Assembly: GCF_003003275.1 (NCBI RefSeq)
Contig: NZ_PVTO01000013.1
Coordinates: 1 to 64,000, forward strand
Reading direction: 5' to 3'
From: Alkalibacterium olivapovliticus
GTDB taxonomy: Bacteria; Bacillota; Bacilli; Lactobacillales; Carnobacteriaceae_A
DNA: 64,000 nt
Of the stretch, positions 45,856-53,701 are shown in pieces. How positions within the stretch are numbered: position 1 is the stretch's first letter; each line of letters starts with the position of its first letter. The notes beneath the pieces were generated by a model. It did not search any database and had not been told where the DNA came from. It saw only the letters and a program-made list of their open reading frames with translations. The translations under genes and the position numbers were made by a program.

Positions 45856-46301
45856 GTTAAGTGCTCCTCGGATAGAAGTGTCTCAAGTGCCTGTATTCCC
45901 AGCACATAACCGGTCGATCCAAACCCGGAAATCTGACCTGCACAAGCAGGCGCAATGACGGACTCTTTTCTGAATGCTTCTCTGGAATGGATTGCACTTA
46001 AGTGAACCTCCACAGTTGGAATCGAGACCGCTTTAATGGCATCGTGAATAGCATAACTGTAATGTGTATAAGCAGCCGGATTGATGACGATCCCACTAAC
46101 ATTTTCTTCATAAGCATCCTGTATCTTATCGATCAGCATGCCCTCAGAATTACTCTGAAAAAACTCATAAATATGACCGTTTTTAATAAGGTAGTCCTGT
46201 ATCCGTCTGTTGATATCATCAAGTGTTTCGGTACCGTAAACGTCCGGTTCTCTGGTGCCCAGCAGATTTAAATTGGGGCCATTAATGATCCATATTTTCA
46301 T
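45852..46301 (-). CDS. aroQ: 3-dehydroquinate dehydratase, type II
   Basis: 149 residues, the standard length. INGPNLNLLGTREPDVYG at the start (catalytic Tyr), FFQSNSEGMLIDKI, GIVINPAAYTHYSYAI and EVHLSAIHSREAFRK with the catalytic His. It overlaps the genes on both sides by 4 bases. Confidence 0.95.
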   Translation of the reverse strand: MKIWIINGPNLNLLGTREPDVYGTETLDDINRRIQDYLIKNGHIYEFFQSNSEGMLIDKIQDAYEENVSGIVINPAAYTHYSYAIHDAIKAVSIPTVEVHLSAIHSREAFRKESVIAPACAGQISGFGSTGYVLGIQALETLLSEEHLT

Positions 46302-46819
46302 GACACATCTCCTTTTCTGTACTGTTTGGGTAACTGTTCAATAAGTGAATCGATTGTTTCTTCGAGCGAGCGGTCGTTGATGACGATGATATCGGCCAGC
46401 TGTCTGTAAATCTTTTCCCGCTCCTTATATAAATCACACAGCACATCGGTTCCATCCTTTAACAGAGGTCTGTGCTCAATTTGAATATCATCGGCAATCA
46501 GTCTGACAGGGCGATCAATCCAGATGATCAGACCCGTTTTCTTCAACCACTGGTGATTCGCCTCTTTAACGACTGCACCGCCACCAGTTGAAATGATGCT
46601 GTTTTTTTTAGCAGCTAATGCTTTGCAGGCATCCGTTTCAAGTGAACGAAAGGGTTCTTCACCTTTTTTAAATAGTTCTGGAATAGAAAAGCCGGAAACC
46701 GCTTCGATATACTCATCCATATCTATAAAAGATAAGGGCAGGCGTCTGCTCAGCTCTTTTCCGATTGTCGTTTTTCCGCTTCCGGTCATGCCGATCAGGA
46801 CAAGATTAGACATAGCCAT
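46298..46819 (-). CDS. aroK: Shikimate kinase
   Basis: 173 residues with P-loop GMTGSGKTTIGKELSRRL, shikimate-binding DMDEYIE, FRSLETDA and STGGGAVVK. Its start overlaps the aroE stop by one base (TGATG). Confidence 0.95.
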   Translation of the reverse strand: MAMSNLVLIGMTGSGKTTIGKELSRRLPLSFIDMDEYIEAVSGFSIPELFKKGEEPFRSLETDACKALAAKKNSIISTGGGAVVKEANHQWLKKTGLIIWIDRPVRLIADDIQIEHRPLLKDGTDVLCDLYKEREKIYRQLADIIVINDRSLEETIDSLIEQLPKQYRKGDVS

Positions 46820-47628
46820 CAGCCTTCCTTCCAGTGGGTGTAATCATGGACCAGTTCTTCTACTAGTGTTTCAGAAAATGTACGGTTCTCCCAGATTTCA
46901 ACAGATTTAACAGCCTGTCCAACCAGCATCTCTAGACCATTCACAGCCGGTTTGCCTTGGTCTTTCGCCTGCTTGAGAAAAGTGGTCTCGAGGGGGTTAT
47001 ATATCAGATCAATACAGGCATTAAAACGGGTAATCGTTTCTGCCGTAACAGGTGAGGCTGACATATTAGGGAACATGCCGACGGGTGTTGTATTGATAAG
47101 GTAATCGCCTTTACTATCAGACAACTCGTCATACGTCTTATAGGTTATAAGGCTGTTTTCCAGAACAGCTTTAGATGAACGGGAAACGAGTGTAATCGAT
47201 TTTGCTCCATGATCCTTAACATATTGTACGACCATTTTAGAGGAGCCGCCGGTGCCCAATATGGTGACGTGGCGACCGTTCAAATCCCAGTTTCGACGTT
47301 TGAATAAGAGGCCGAAACCTTCATAATCCGTATTGAAGCCTTTCAGATAACCGTTAGTATTCAGTATTGTATTCACTACCCCCAAATTTTCTGCAGTAGG
47401 GTCGATTTCATCCAGGAAGGGGATGACGGTTTCCTTATACGGGATCGTTACATTCGATCCGCTGATCGACAAAACCCGAAGACTGTTAACAGCTTGTTCT
47501 ACTTGATCGGCTGGAACAGGGAAATTTTTATAAGCAGCATGTGTGCTGGTTCTTTTATAAATCGTTTTGTGTAATTGTGGTGATAAACTGTGTGTCAGTT
47601 TTTCTCCAATCAGTCCATAAAACTTCAT
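46819..47628 (-). CDS. aroE: Shikimate dehydrogenase
   Basis: 270 residues from ATG 47628, 7 bases after GAGGTG; the open frame extends 19 codons further but lacks the family start. Key parts are GLIGEKLTHSLSPQLHKTIY, SGSNVTIPYKE (Lys), NTDYEGFGLLF (Asp), and the NADP fold ILGTGGSSKMVVQYV. First gene of the minus-strand aro operon. Confidence 0.94.
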   Translation of the reverse strand: MKFYGLIGEKLTHSLSPQLHKTIYKRTSTHAAYKNFPVPADQVEQAVNSLRVLSISGSNVTIPYKETVIPFLDEIDPTAENLGVVNTILNTNGYLKGFNTDYEGFGLLFKRRNWDLNGRHVTILGTGGSSKMVVQYVKDHGAKSITLVSRSSKAVLENSLITYKTYDELSDSKGDYLINTTPVGMFPNMSASPVTAETITRFNACIDLIYNPLETTFLKQAKDQGKPAVNGLEMLVGQAVKSVEIWENRTFSETLVEELVHDYTHWKEG

Positions 47629-47765
47629 TTGGTCACCTCGTTTTTCTAAAAGTATAAACAACTGGTTCGGTAAAAAGCAAATCATAGTTAGGCTATTGTC
47701 CTACTCTATTAGAGTGTAACATGAGAGGTAAATGATAAAAACAAGTATTATTTTTAATGTATTCC

Positions 47766-47794
47766 TTGACATTCATTTTTTTACTTGCTAATAT
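47766..47794 (+). promoter_or_regulatory. Promoter of the aro leader and biosynthetic operon
   Basis: A consensus -35 TTGACA (47766-47771) and -10 TAATAT (47789-47794) are separated by 17 bases. The leader peptide start lies about 48 bases downstream. Confidence 0.75.
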
Positions 47795-47841
47795 TGTGAG
47801 CACAGTTAGTTAATGGCTGAAACAGTTGAGGAGTGTTATTG

Positions 47842-47925
47842 ATGAATACACAAAAAAATAACTTAATGACCCCACAATTGAATCGTTATTACTTTAGCTT
47901 CTTTAGGAAAATCTATGGAGGCTAG
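47842..47925 (+). CDS. Leader peptide of the aromatic biosynthesis operon (27 aa)
   Basis: GAGGAG lies 8 bases upstream of ATG 47842. The 27-codon peptide ends NRYYFSFFRKIYGG: three Tyr and three Phe among the last twelve residues, with four of them in the run Tyr-Tyr-Phe-Ser-Phe-Phe. Its last codons form one arm of a hairpin (47909-47966). This is the plan of a ribosome-mediated attenuator in which scarce Tyr- or Phe-tRNA stalls the ribosome. The genes downstream make chorismate and prephenate, which fits. Confidence 0.7.
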   Translation: MNTQKNNLMTPQLNRYYFSFFRKIYGG

Positions 47926-47966
47926 AGCACTTTAAGCTGTTTTCAAAACAGTGCCCCCATAGATTT
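47909..47966 (+). promoter_or_regulatory. Hairpin overlapping the leader peptide end
   Basis: Perfect 10-base arms AAATCTATGG (47909-47918) and CCATAGATTT (47957-47966) are present. The left arm lies inside the final leader codons, just after the Tyr/Phe run, so a stalled ribosome would cover it. Inside it sits CTGTTTTCAAAACAG (47937-47951). The right arm can pair alternatively as GATTTC/GAAATC (47962-47977). This offers mutually exclusive folds. Confidence 0.55.
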
Positions 47967-48031
47967 CAAACGAAATCGAATGGGCGCACACTTATAAAAC
48001 TAAGCAACACTTTATATATGTGATTTTAACC

Positions 48032-48081
48032 AACGCTGCATTCGATTATCTTAAACAAGATAACCGTGTGCAGCGTTTTGT
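48032..48081 (+). terminator. Possible attenuator terminator in the aro leader
   Basis: AACGCTGCA (48032-48040) pairs with TGCAGCGTT (48069-48077), enclosing a second stem TTATCTT/AAGATAA. Downstream is the T-rich TTGTTGTG. It stands about 110 bases after the leader stop codon and before the structural genes. Confidence 0.45.
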
Positions 48082-48212
48082 TGTGTCTGTAGGAATTTTC
48101 AATTCCTTTACAGACACAATATCAGAGGAGCGTAGCGACTGTGAGTCCTTAAGAAGTCCGTTAGAATTTTCAATTCTTACGGACAAAGTATGAGAGGAGC
48201 GCAGCGACTGTG
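48082..48212. repeat. Tandem pair of hairpin-plus-tail repeats
   Basis: Two units are present. Unit 1 is a hairpin at 48082-48118 (TGTGTCTGTAGGAATT against AATTCC-TTTACAGACACA) followed by GAGGAGCGTAGCGACTGTG at 48125-48143. Unit 2 is a hairpin at 48156-48184 (GTCCGTTAGAATT against AATTCTTACGGAC) followed by GAGGAGCGCAGCGACTGTG at 48194-48212. The tails differ by one base, while the stems differ in sequence but keep pairing. A minus-strand ORF over this region only reflects the repeat. Confidence 0.65.
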
Positions 48213-48328
48213 CTTTAAAGCACCAAGTTAGACGCACATCAATCAGTCAAACTAAAGTAAGGAGCATTCAAACATGGAAGGTAGCAGTGACAGCCACTTT
48301 ACCAAGCGACACCAGTGGAGGGGATTAG
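48213..48328 (+). other. Region between repeat pair and first aro structural gene, with a possible short upstream ORF
   Basis: A 30-codon frame at 48274-48366 begins with ATG 9 bases after TAAGGAG and overlaps the next gene start (48329) by 38 bases. It has no recognisable motif. It could couple translation into the next gene, or be chance. Confidence 0.3.
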
Positions 48329-48886
48329 ATGATTATTCACACGTTAGGGCCCGAAAGTACCGATAGTTACGCGGCAGCCAAAACATTAATCAATTCAGAA
48401 GAGGATGATATCGTTGGGTATCCGTCCTTTGATACCATTTTACATGAACTTGAAAATCTTAAAGGAGATTGCGTGTTATTTCCTGTCGCTTTCCAGAGTG
48501 CGAGACGATCATATGGGTGGAAAGAATTTAATTATGATCACTGGGAACAAATAGAACTTATGCAGGTTTTCGCTAAGAAGACGAAGCCAATGGTTCTGAT
48601 CAGAAATAATGCACGCAGAGAGAACAGCGCCATGATCCATCCGGCAACGACTATATTTTTACAGAAATATCTGCAACAGGAGAAAGAAACGATTCCGATC
48701 ACCTATACAGATAGTAAAGTGAAGGCATGGACAGCCTTTCAGAAAAAAGGCTTGAAATATACCATCATTAGCGAAGATATTTACGACAAAGAAAAATGTG
48801 ATGATTATCAATTGATCGAGCGTTATGAACCGGAAATGGTCTGGTGCTTGTATAAAATAAAAGATGAAGAGGAGAAAATAAAATGA
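48329..48886 (+). CDS. Prephenate dehydratase-like / BacA-like protein (185 aa)
   Basis: The start MIIHTLGPESTDSYAAAKTL matches the start of prephenate dehydratase domains and, more closely, of BacA (NTLGPEGTSSEYAAK), the non-aromatising prephenate decarboxylase of bacilysin synthesis. The tail IISEDIYDKEKCDDYQLIERYEPEMVWCLYK also aligns with the BacA tail in style. The Thr-Arg-Phe motif needed by normal prephenate dehydratase is not visible and there is no ACT domain. Being first in an operon for chorismate and prephenate, it may make phenylpyruvate in an unusual way or a BacA-type product. GGAGGGG precedes ATG 48329. Confidence 0.6.
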   Translation: MIIHTLGPESTDSYAAAKTLINSEEDDIVGYPSFDTILHELENLKGDCVLFPVAFQSARRSYGWKEFNYDHWEQIELMQVFAKKTKPMVLIRNNARRENSAMIHPATTIFLQKYLQQEKETIPITYTDSKVKAWTAFQKKGLKYTIISEDIYDKEKCDDYQLIERYEPEMVWCLYKIKDEEEKIK

Positions 48887-49923
48887 TTATTGTATTAAAA
48901 CAGGGAACAGGGTCAAAAGCAATTAAGGACATTACAGAAAAAATTGAAGCACAGGGGGTATCGATCAGTCACTTCTCAGATGTGAAACGTGATTTTCTTG
49001 GCGTGATCGGAGATACGACTGGTTTGGACACGCATAGAATTCAGGCCCGTCCGGAAGTCGAGAAAATTGTCCGAGTAGAAGAACCATACAAGCGTGCTAA
49101 CCGTAAGTTCCACCCGGAGAATTCAGAAATTCAAGTGGGACAGGAAACAATTGGTGGACACAAGCTGGGAATCATCGCAGGACCGTGTTCAGTAGAAAGT
49201 GAAGAGCAGATCATCAGAGTCGCTAAGCAAATCAAAAAAGCCGGTGCAAACTTCCTTCGTGGAGGAGCATTCAAACCGAGAACCTCTCCTTACAGCTTCC
49301 AGGGTCTTGAGCTTGAAGGGTTACGCATGCTTCAGGCTGCTAAAGCAGAGACAGGTTTACCAATCGTTACTGAACTGATGTCAGTGAAATGGATAGATGA
49401 ATTTGTAGATTCTGTTGATATGATTCAAATCGGTGCACGTAACATGCAGAACTTTGATTTACTGAAAGAAGTAGGCAAAACGAATAAACCAGTGTTGCTG
49501 AAACGTGGGTTGTCTGCAACATACAAAGAATGGTTGATGTCAGCAGAATACATCATGTCTGAAGGAAACGAGAACGTTATTCTATGTGAACGTGGAATCA
49601 GAACCTTCGAAACAGGGACACGTAACACACTTGATATTCAGGCAGTCCCAGTCATCAAAAAACTGTCTCACTTGCCGATCATAGTGGATCCAAGTCACGC
49701 AGGTGGCATGTCTTACCTGGTTGAATCAGGCGCTAAGTCCGGTATCGTTGCTGGAGCAGATGGTCTGATGATCGAAGTGCATAATGATCCTGAAAATGCA
49801 TGGAGTGATGGCGAACAGTGCCTGACACCTGATGAATTCGGTCTGCTGATGGAAAAAGCACAGAAACTCGCTGAAGTGGAAGGGCGCTCTGTACCGTTGT
49901 CAACTGAAGTATCCACTCACTAA
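48883..49923 (+). CDS. aroF: 3-deoxy-7-phosphoheptulonate synthase (DAHP synthase, type I beta)
   Basis: 346 residues. An N-terminal ferredoxin-like regulatory domain (1-75, MIIVLKQGTGSKAIKDITEKI) precedes the barrel with GPCSVESEEQI, RGGAFKPRTSPYSFQG, ELMSVKWIDEF, IQIGARNMQNF and the metal site DPSHAGG. In Thermotoga such an N-terminal domain gives Tyr/Phe feedback inhibition. It starts 4 bases before the stop of the previous gene. Confidence 0.95.
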   Translation: MIIVLKQGTGSKAIKDITEKIEAQGVSISHFSDVKRDFLGVIGDTTGLDTHRIQARPEVEKIVRVEEPYKRANRKFHPENSEIQVGQETIGGHKLGIIAGPCSVESEEQIIRVAKQIKKAGANFLRGGAFKPRTSPYSFQGLELEGLRMLQAAKAETGLPIVTELMSVKWIDEFVDSVDMIQIGARNMQNFDLLKEVGKTNKPVLLKRGLSATYKEWLMSAEYIMSEGNENVILCERGIRTFETGTRNTLDIQAVPVIKKLSHLPIIVDPSHAGGMSYLVESGAKSGIVAGADGLMIEVHNDPENAWSDGEQCLTPDEFGLLMEKAQKLAEVEGRSVPLSTEVSTH

Positions 49924-49935
49924 GGAGTTAATCAG

Positions 49936-51024
49936 ATGAATGAAATTCACATTGAAGTGCCTCAGGAAAGAACAGATTACACTATAAAAATTGAAAAAGG
50001 CCTGCTCCATAGTGTGGGCGAAGAACTGGTTGATATGACAAGAAGTAAACGAGTCGCTATCGTAACCGATAAGACTGTTCATCATCATTATGGTGAAACA
50101 GTAGAAACTCAGTTAAAACAGTCTGGTTTTGCAGTTCACTCCATCATTTTAAAACCGGGTGAGCAGACGAAGACTTTTGCTTCTATGCCGGGTATATACA
50201 GTGAACTGATCCTTGCCGGAATCACGAGAAGTGATGTCATTATCGCTCTTGGTGGAGGAGTAGTCGGAGATATTGCAGGATTTGTGGCAGCTACTTTTCT
50301 GAGAGGGATTGATTTTGTTCAAATACCGACCTCGCTGCTGGCTCAAGTCGACAGCAGTGTCGGAGGAAAAGTTGGCGTCGATCTGCCGGAAGGGAAAAAT
50401 CTGGCAGGCGCCTTTTATCATCCTAAACGGGTCCTCATTGATCCGGATGTGCTCGGTACTTTATCTGATCACTATTTCTCAGATGGAATGGCGGAAGTCA
50501 TCAAATACGGCTGCATTAAAGATACAGCATTTTTCGACAAACTGACTCAAATGGATTCAAGACAAAAAGTCATGGCTGATATAGAGAATGTGATTGATAC
50601 CTGCTGCAGAATCAAGCAGGAAATGGTTCAGCAGGATGAGAAAGATAAAGGTATCCGTATGCTGCTGAATTTTGGACACACGCTGGGTCATGCTATCGAA
50701 GCCTACTATAATTACCAGTCGATCACGCATGGTCATGCGGTAGCGATCGGGATGGTGACTTTAACAGAAATCGCTGAGTCAAAAGAGCTGACGGTAAAAG
50801 GAACGGCTGATAAGATAAGGAAGTGTCTGTCAGGCCATTCATTGCCACACAGCTTGAATGATCCTGACGCCTATGATGACATTTTACCTTATATACAAAA
50901 AGACAAGAAACAGCTGAACAATCAGTTGCATATTGTTACTTTAAATAAGATGGGGGAAGCCGTTACGCATCAGACAGATGTCGGGTTTTTCGATCAGTTA
51001 AAAATAGGAGGACAGATAACGTGA
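49936..51024 (+). CDS. aroB: 3-dehydroquinate synthase
   Basis: 362 residues. NAD-binding GGGVVGDIAGFVAATFLRGIDF (about 96-117), PTSLLAQVDSSVGGKVGVDLPEGKN and zinc ligands in NFGHTLGHAIE and HGHAVAIGM. Starts 12 bases after the DAHP synthase gene with AAGGAG. Confidence 0.96.
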   Translation: MNEIHIEVPQERTDYTIKIEKGLLHSVGEELVDMTRSKRVAIVTDKTVHHHYGETVETQLKQSGFAVHSIILKPGEQTKTFASMPGIYSELILAGITRSDVIIALGGGVVGDIAGFVAATFLRGIDFVQIPTSLLAQVDSSVGGKVGVDLPEGKNLAGAFYHPKRVLIDPDVLGTLSDHYFSDGMAEVIKYGCIKDTAFFDKLTQMDSRQKVMADIENVIDTCCRIKQEMVQQDEKDKGIRMLLNFGHTLGHAIEAYYNYQSITHGHAVAIGMVTLTEIAESKELTVKGTADKIRKCLSGHSLPHSLNDPDAYDDILPYIQKDKKQLNNQLHIVTLNKMGEAVTHQTDVGFFDQLKIGGQIT

Positions 51025-52283
51025 CTCACTTACAGCTTGAACCAACAAAAATAGCGGGGACAGTCACTGTTCCTCCTTCAAAAAGTCTGGCGCATCGAGC
51101 AGTCATCTGTGCCGGTCTGGCGAATGGACGCAGTACCGTTAAAAATATCCAGTACTCTGATGACATCAAAGCGACTGTTCAAGGCCTACGTGAAATGGGT
51201 GCTGGTATTACAGAAGAAGAGAATTCCCTAGTGATTGATGGAATCGGACTGAACGCAAAAGACAAGCGTCATAATAATCACTCTGCACGCACGATTGATG
51301 CAAATGAATCGGGATCAACACTTAGATTTCTAGTGCCGGTCGCTACATTGTTTGAAGGGAAGACCCGTTTTATCGGAAGAGGGAAGCTAGGGCAGCGGCC
51401 ACTCACGCCTTATGAAGACTTGTTTAATTCACAAGGACTACTCTTTGCTGCAACCAATACGGAAACGCTGGATTTGACAGTCGAAGGGCCTCTGTTGCCT
51501 AAAACAGTTGAACTTAGAGGAGACATCAGCTCACAATTCATCACTGGTTTGTTAATGACGATGCCTTTTTTGGATGGCGATTCTGAAATAAAAGTGACGA
51601 CACCACTTGAATCCAAGGGCTATATCGATTTGACACTCGACGTTTTCAACACATTTGGATTAAAAATTCAAGTCGAAGAAGAGGGTCAACTATATAAAAT
51701 ACCCGGGAACCAGTCGATTAAAGCGGCAGACTATACTGTTGAGGGGGATTACTCTCAAGCAGCCTTTTTCCTGAGTGCGAATGCTTTAGGGAATGCGGTT
51801 GATATTAAAGGGCTTAATGAGGAGTCTCTTCAAGGAGATAAGGCGATTCTATCAATTATTGATACACTCAAGCAGGACACGGACCGCGTCATAGACGGGT
51901 CTCAGTGCCCGGATATCATTCCAGTTGCGGCATTAGTTGCAGCCTTGAGTGAAGGACAGACACGTATCAAAAATCTGGAACGTCTGCGAATCAAAGAGAG
52001 CGACCGTCTGGAAGCGACTCAAAAAGAACTCGAAGCTATCGGAGCAGACATTAAAATAGAACACAACGATTTGGTAATCAAAGGGGTGGCGTCATTAAAA
52101 GGCGGAACAACCGTCTGGAGCCATAAAGACCACCGGATGGCCATGATGCTTGGCATTGCTTCAACACGCTGCGAGCAGCCGATTATCATTAAAGACACTG
52201 ATTGTGTCGCAAAATCATACCCGGATTTCTGGGCTGTATTTAAAACATTAGGAGGAAAGATAAATGAGCGGCATTTGGGGTAA
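51021..52283 (+). CDS. aroA: 3-phosphoshikimate 1-carboxyvinyltransferase (EPSP synthase)
   Basis: 420 residues, GTG start overlapping aroB by 4 bases. VPPSKSLAHRAVICAGLANG at the start, NESGSTLRFLVPVA, RGKLGQRPLTP, EGDYSQAAFFL, LRIKESDRLEAT and DHRMAMMLGIA are all in place. Confidence 0.96.
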   Translation: MTHLQLEPTKIAGTVTVPPSKSLAHRAVICAGLANGRSTVKNIQYSDDIKATVQGLREMGAGITEEENSLVIDGIGLNAKDKRHNNHSARTIDANESGSTLRFLVPVATLFEGKTRFIGRGKLGQRPLTPYEDLFNSQGLLFAATNTETLDLTVEGPLLPKTVELRGDISSQFITGLLMTMPFLDGDSEIKVTTPLESKGYIDLTLDVFNTFGLKIQVEEEGQLYKIPGNQSIKAADYTVEGDYSQAAFFLSANALGNAVDIKGLNEESLQGDKAILSIIDTLKQDTDRVIDGSQCPDIIPVAALVAALSEGQTRIKNLERLRIKESDRLEATQKELEAIGADIKIEHNDLVIKGVASLKGGTTVWSHKDHRMAMMLGIASTRCEQPIIIKDTDCVAKSYPDFWAVFKTLGGKINERHLG

Positions 52284-53352
52284 ACAGCTGGAACTATCGC
52301 TATTCGGTGAATCACACGGAGATGCGATAGGTATTACGATCAATGGATTAACACCTGGACTGAAAATTGATATGGATAAAGTACTCGTCGAAATGGCGAG
52401 ACGGGCACCAGGTTCGAGTGAATTGACCACACCACGTAAAGAAAAAGACTTACCTGAAATCTTGAGTGGCTTTTTAGATGGAAAAACAACCGGCGCACCG
52501 CTGACGGCTATCATTAGAAATACCAACACACGATCTAAAGATTACAGCCTACTCAAAGACGTCATGCGTCCGGGGCAAGCAGATTATCCTGGTCGAATGA
52601 GGTATAAAGGGCACAATGATCACCGTGGGAGCGGACACTTTTCTGGTCGAATTACAGCGCCGATAGTCTTTGCCGGAGCTATTTGTAAGCAGTGGCTGGA
52701 ACAGAAGGGTGTAACCATCGGATCTCATATCCAGTCCATTGGGTCAATAGAAGATGACCGCTTTTCAGACCAGAAAGAAGTCACACTAGAACAAGTCGAA
52801 GCCTTTAAAAAAGAACAGCTACCTCTTTTCAATAAGGAGAAAAAGCAGGCCATTCACGACTTGATTATAGAAGCAAAAGATGAAGGCGATTCAGTAGGCG
52901 GAGTTGTTGAGACGTTTGTACTGGGGATTCCAGCCGGTTTTGGAAATCCGTTCTTTGATTCAGTAGAGTCCACACTGGCACACCTTGTTTTTTCCGTTCC
53001 TGCCATCAAGGGTATAGAATTCGGAACAGGATTTGACATCACGAAACTTAAAGGCTCTGAAGCCAACGATGAATACTACTACGATGAAAACAATGAAATC
53101 AAAACGCGTTCCAATAACAACGGGGGAATTATTGGCGGTATCACATACGGTATGCCGATCGTCTTCAGATCAGCGGTCAAGCCTCCAGCTTCCATCAAGA
53201 AAAAACAGCAGACAATCAATGTCAAAGAAGGAAAGAATGCTGAGCTGGAAGTCGAAGGTCGCCATGATCCCTGTATTGTCCCCCGAGTACTGCCTGTTTT
53301 AGAAGCAGTGACCGCAATTGGACTGACAGATCTGATGCTAGGTGGGAATTAA
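52264..53352 (+). CDS. aroC: Chorismate synthase
   Basis: 362 residues. LFGESHGDAIG, RRAPG, RPGQADYPGRMRYKGHNDHRGSGHFSGR, NNNGGIIGGITYGMPI and VEGRHDPCIVPR show the FMN- and EPSP-binding regions. It overlaps aroA by 20 bases. Confidence 0.96.
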   Translation: MSGIWGKQLELSLFGESHGDAIGITINGLTPGLKIDMDKVLVEMARRAPGSSELTTPRKEKDLPEILSGFLDGKTTGAPLTAIIRNTNTRSKDYSLLKDVMRPGQADYPGRMRYKGHNDHRGSGHFSGRITAPIVFAGAICKQWLEQKGVTIGSHIQSIGSIEDDRFSDQKEVTLEQVEAFKKEQLPLFNKEKKQAIHDLIIEAKDEGDSVGGVVETFVLGIPAGFGNPFFDSVESTLAHLVFSVPAIKGIEFGTGFDITKLKGSEANDEYYYDENNEIKTRSNNNGGIIGGITYGMPIVFRSAVKPPASIKKKQQTINVKEGKNAELEVEGRHDPCIVPRVLPVLEAVTAIGLTDLMLGGN

Positions 53353-53628
53353 ATGACGGAACTAGATAAGTATAGAAAAGAAATTGATGAAATAGACCAG
53401 GAGTTGACGACCCTTTTTGAAAAAAGACTGGAGACAGTTTTAAAAGTGGGAGAATATAAAAAGACACACGACTTACCCATTCTGGATTCTAGTCGTGAAG
53501 AGGCCGTTATACAAAAAAATACTGAGCGGTTAAACAATAAAGCATATGAACAGGAACTGTCAGACTTTTATAAAGCCTTAATGACTATTACAAAAGAAAC
53601 CCAACAGAAACTGATGACTGAAGAATAA
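53353..53628 (+). CDS. Chorismate mutase (AroQ-class helical)
   Basis: 91 residues of a single-domain helical mutase: LDKYRKEIDEIDQELTTLFEKRLE, VGEYKK, DSSREEAVIQKN and FYKALMTITKETQ supply the Arg/Lys/Glu active-site pattern. It starts immediately after the aroC stop. It converts chorismate to prephenate, the substrate of tyrA and of the PDT/BacA-like first gene. Confidence 0.93.
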   Translation: MTELDKYRKEIDEIDQELTTLFEKRLETVLKVGEYKKTHDLPILDSSREEAVIQKNTERLNNKAYEQELSDFYKALMTITKETQQKLMTEE

Positions 53629-53643
53629 ACTAACTGGACTAAA

Positions 53644-53685
53644 AAAGACACGTTTGATCACCAATAAGTGATCAAACGTGTCTTT
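53644..53685. terminator. Bidirectional terminator, aro operon / sulP
   Basis: A perfect 18-bp stem (AAAGACACGTTTGATCAC and complement) with a 6-base loop lies between two convergent genes. Confidence 0.88.
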
Positions 53686-53701
53686 AGTCTTATAGCACAG
53701 T

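Noticed and set aside
48046-48237. Minus-strand 63-codon ORF with repeated SLRSS segments
   Set aside because: Its internal repeat only mirrors the DNA hairpin repeats; it has no ribosome site and lies in the leader of the aro operon.
47842-48328. T-box riboswitch in the aro leader
   Set aside because: I looked for the conserved T-box sequence and a specifier-loop layout and saw neither; the leader peptide explains the region better.
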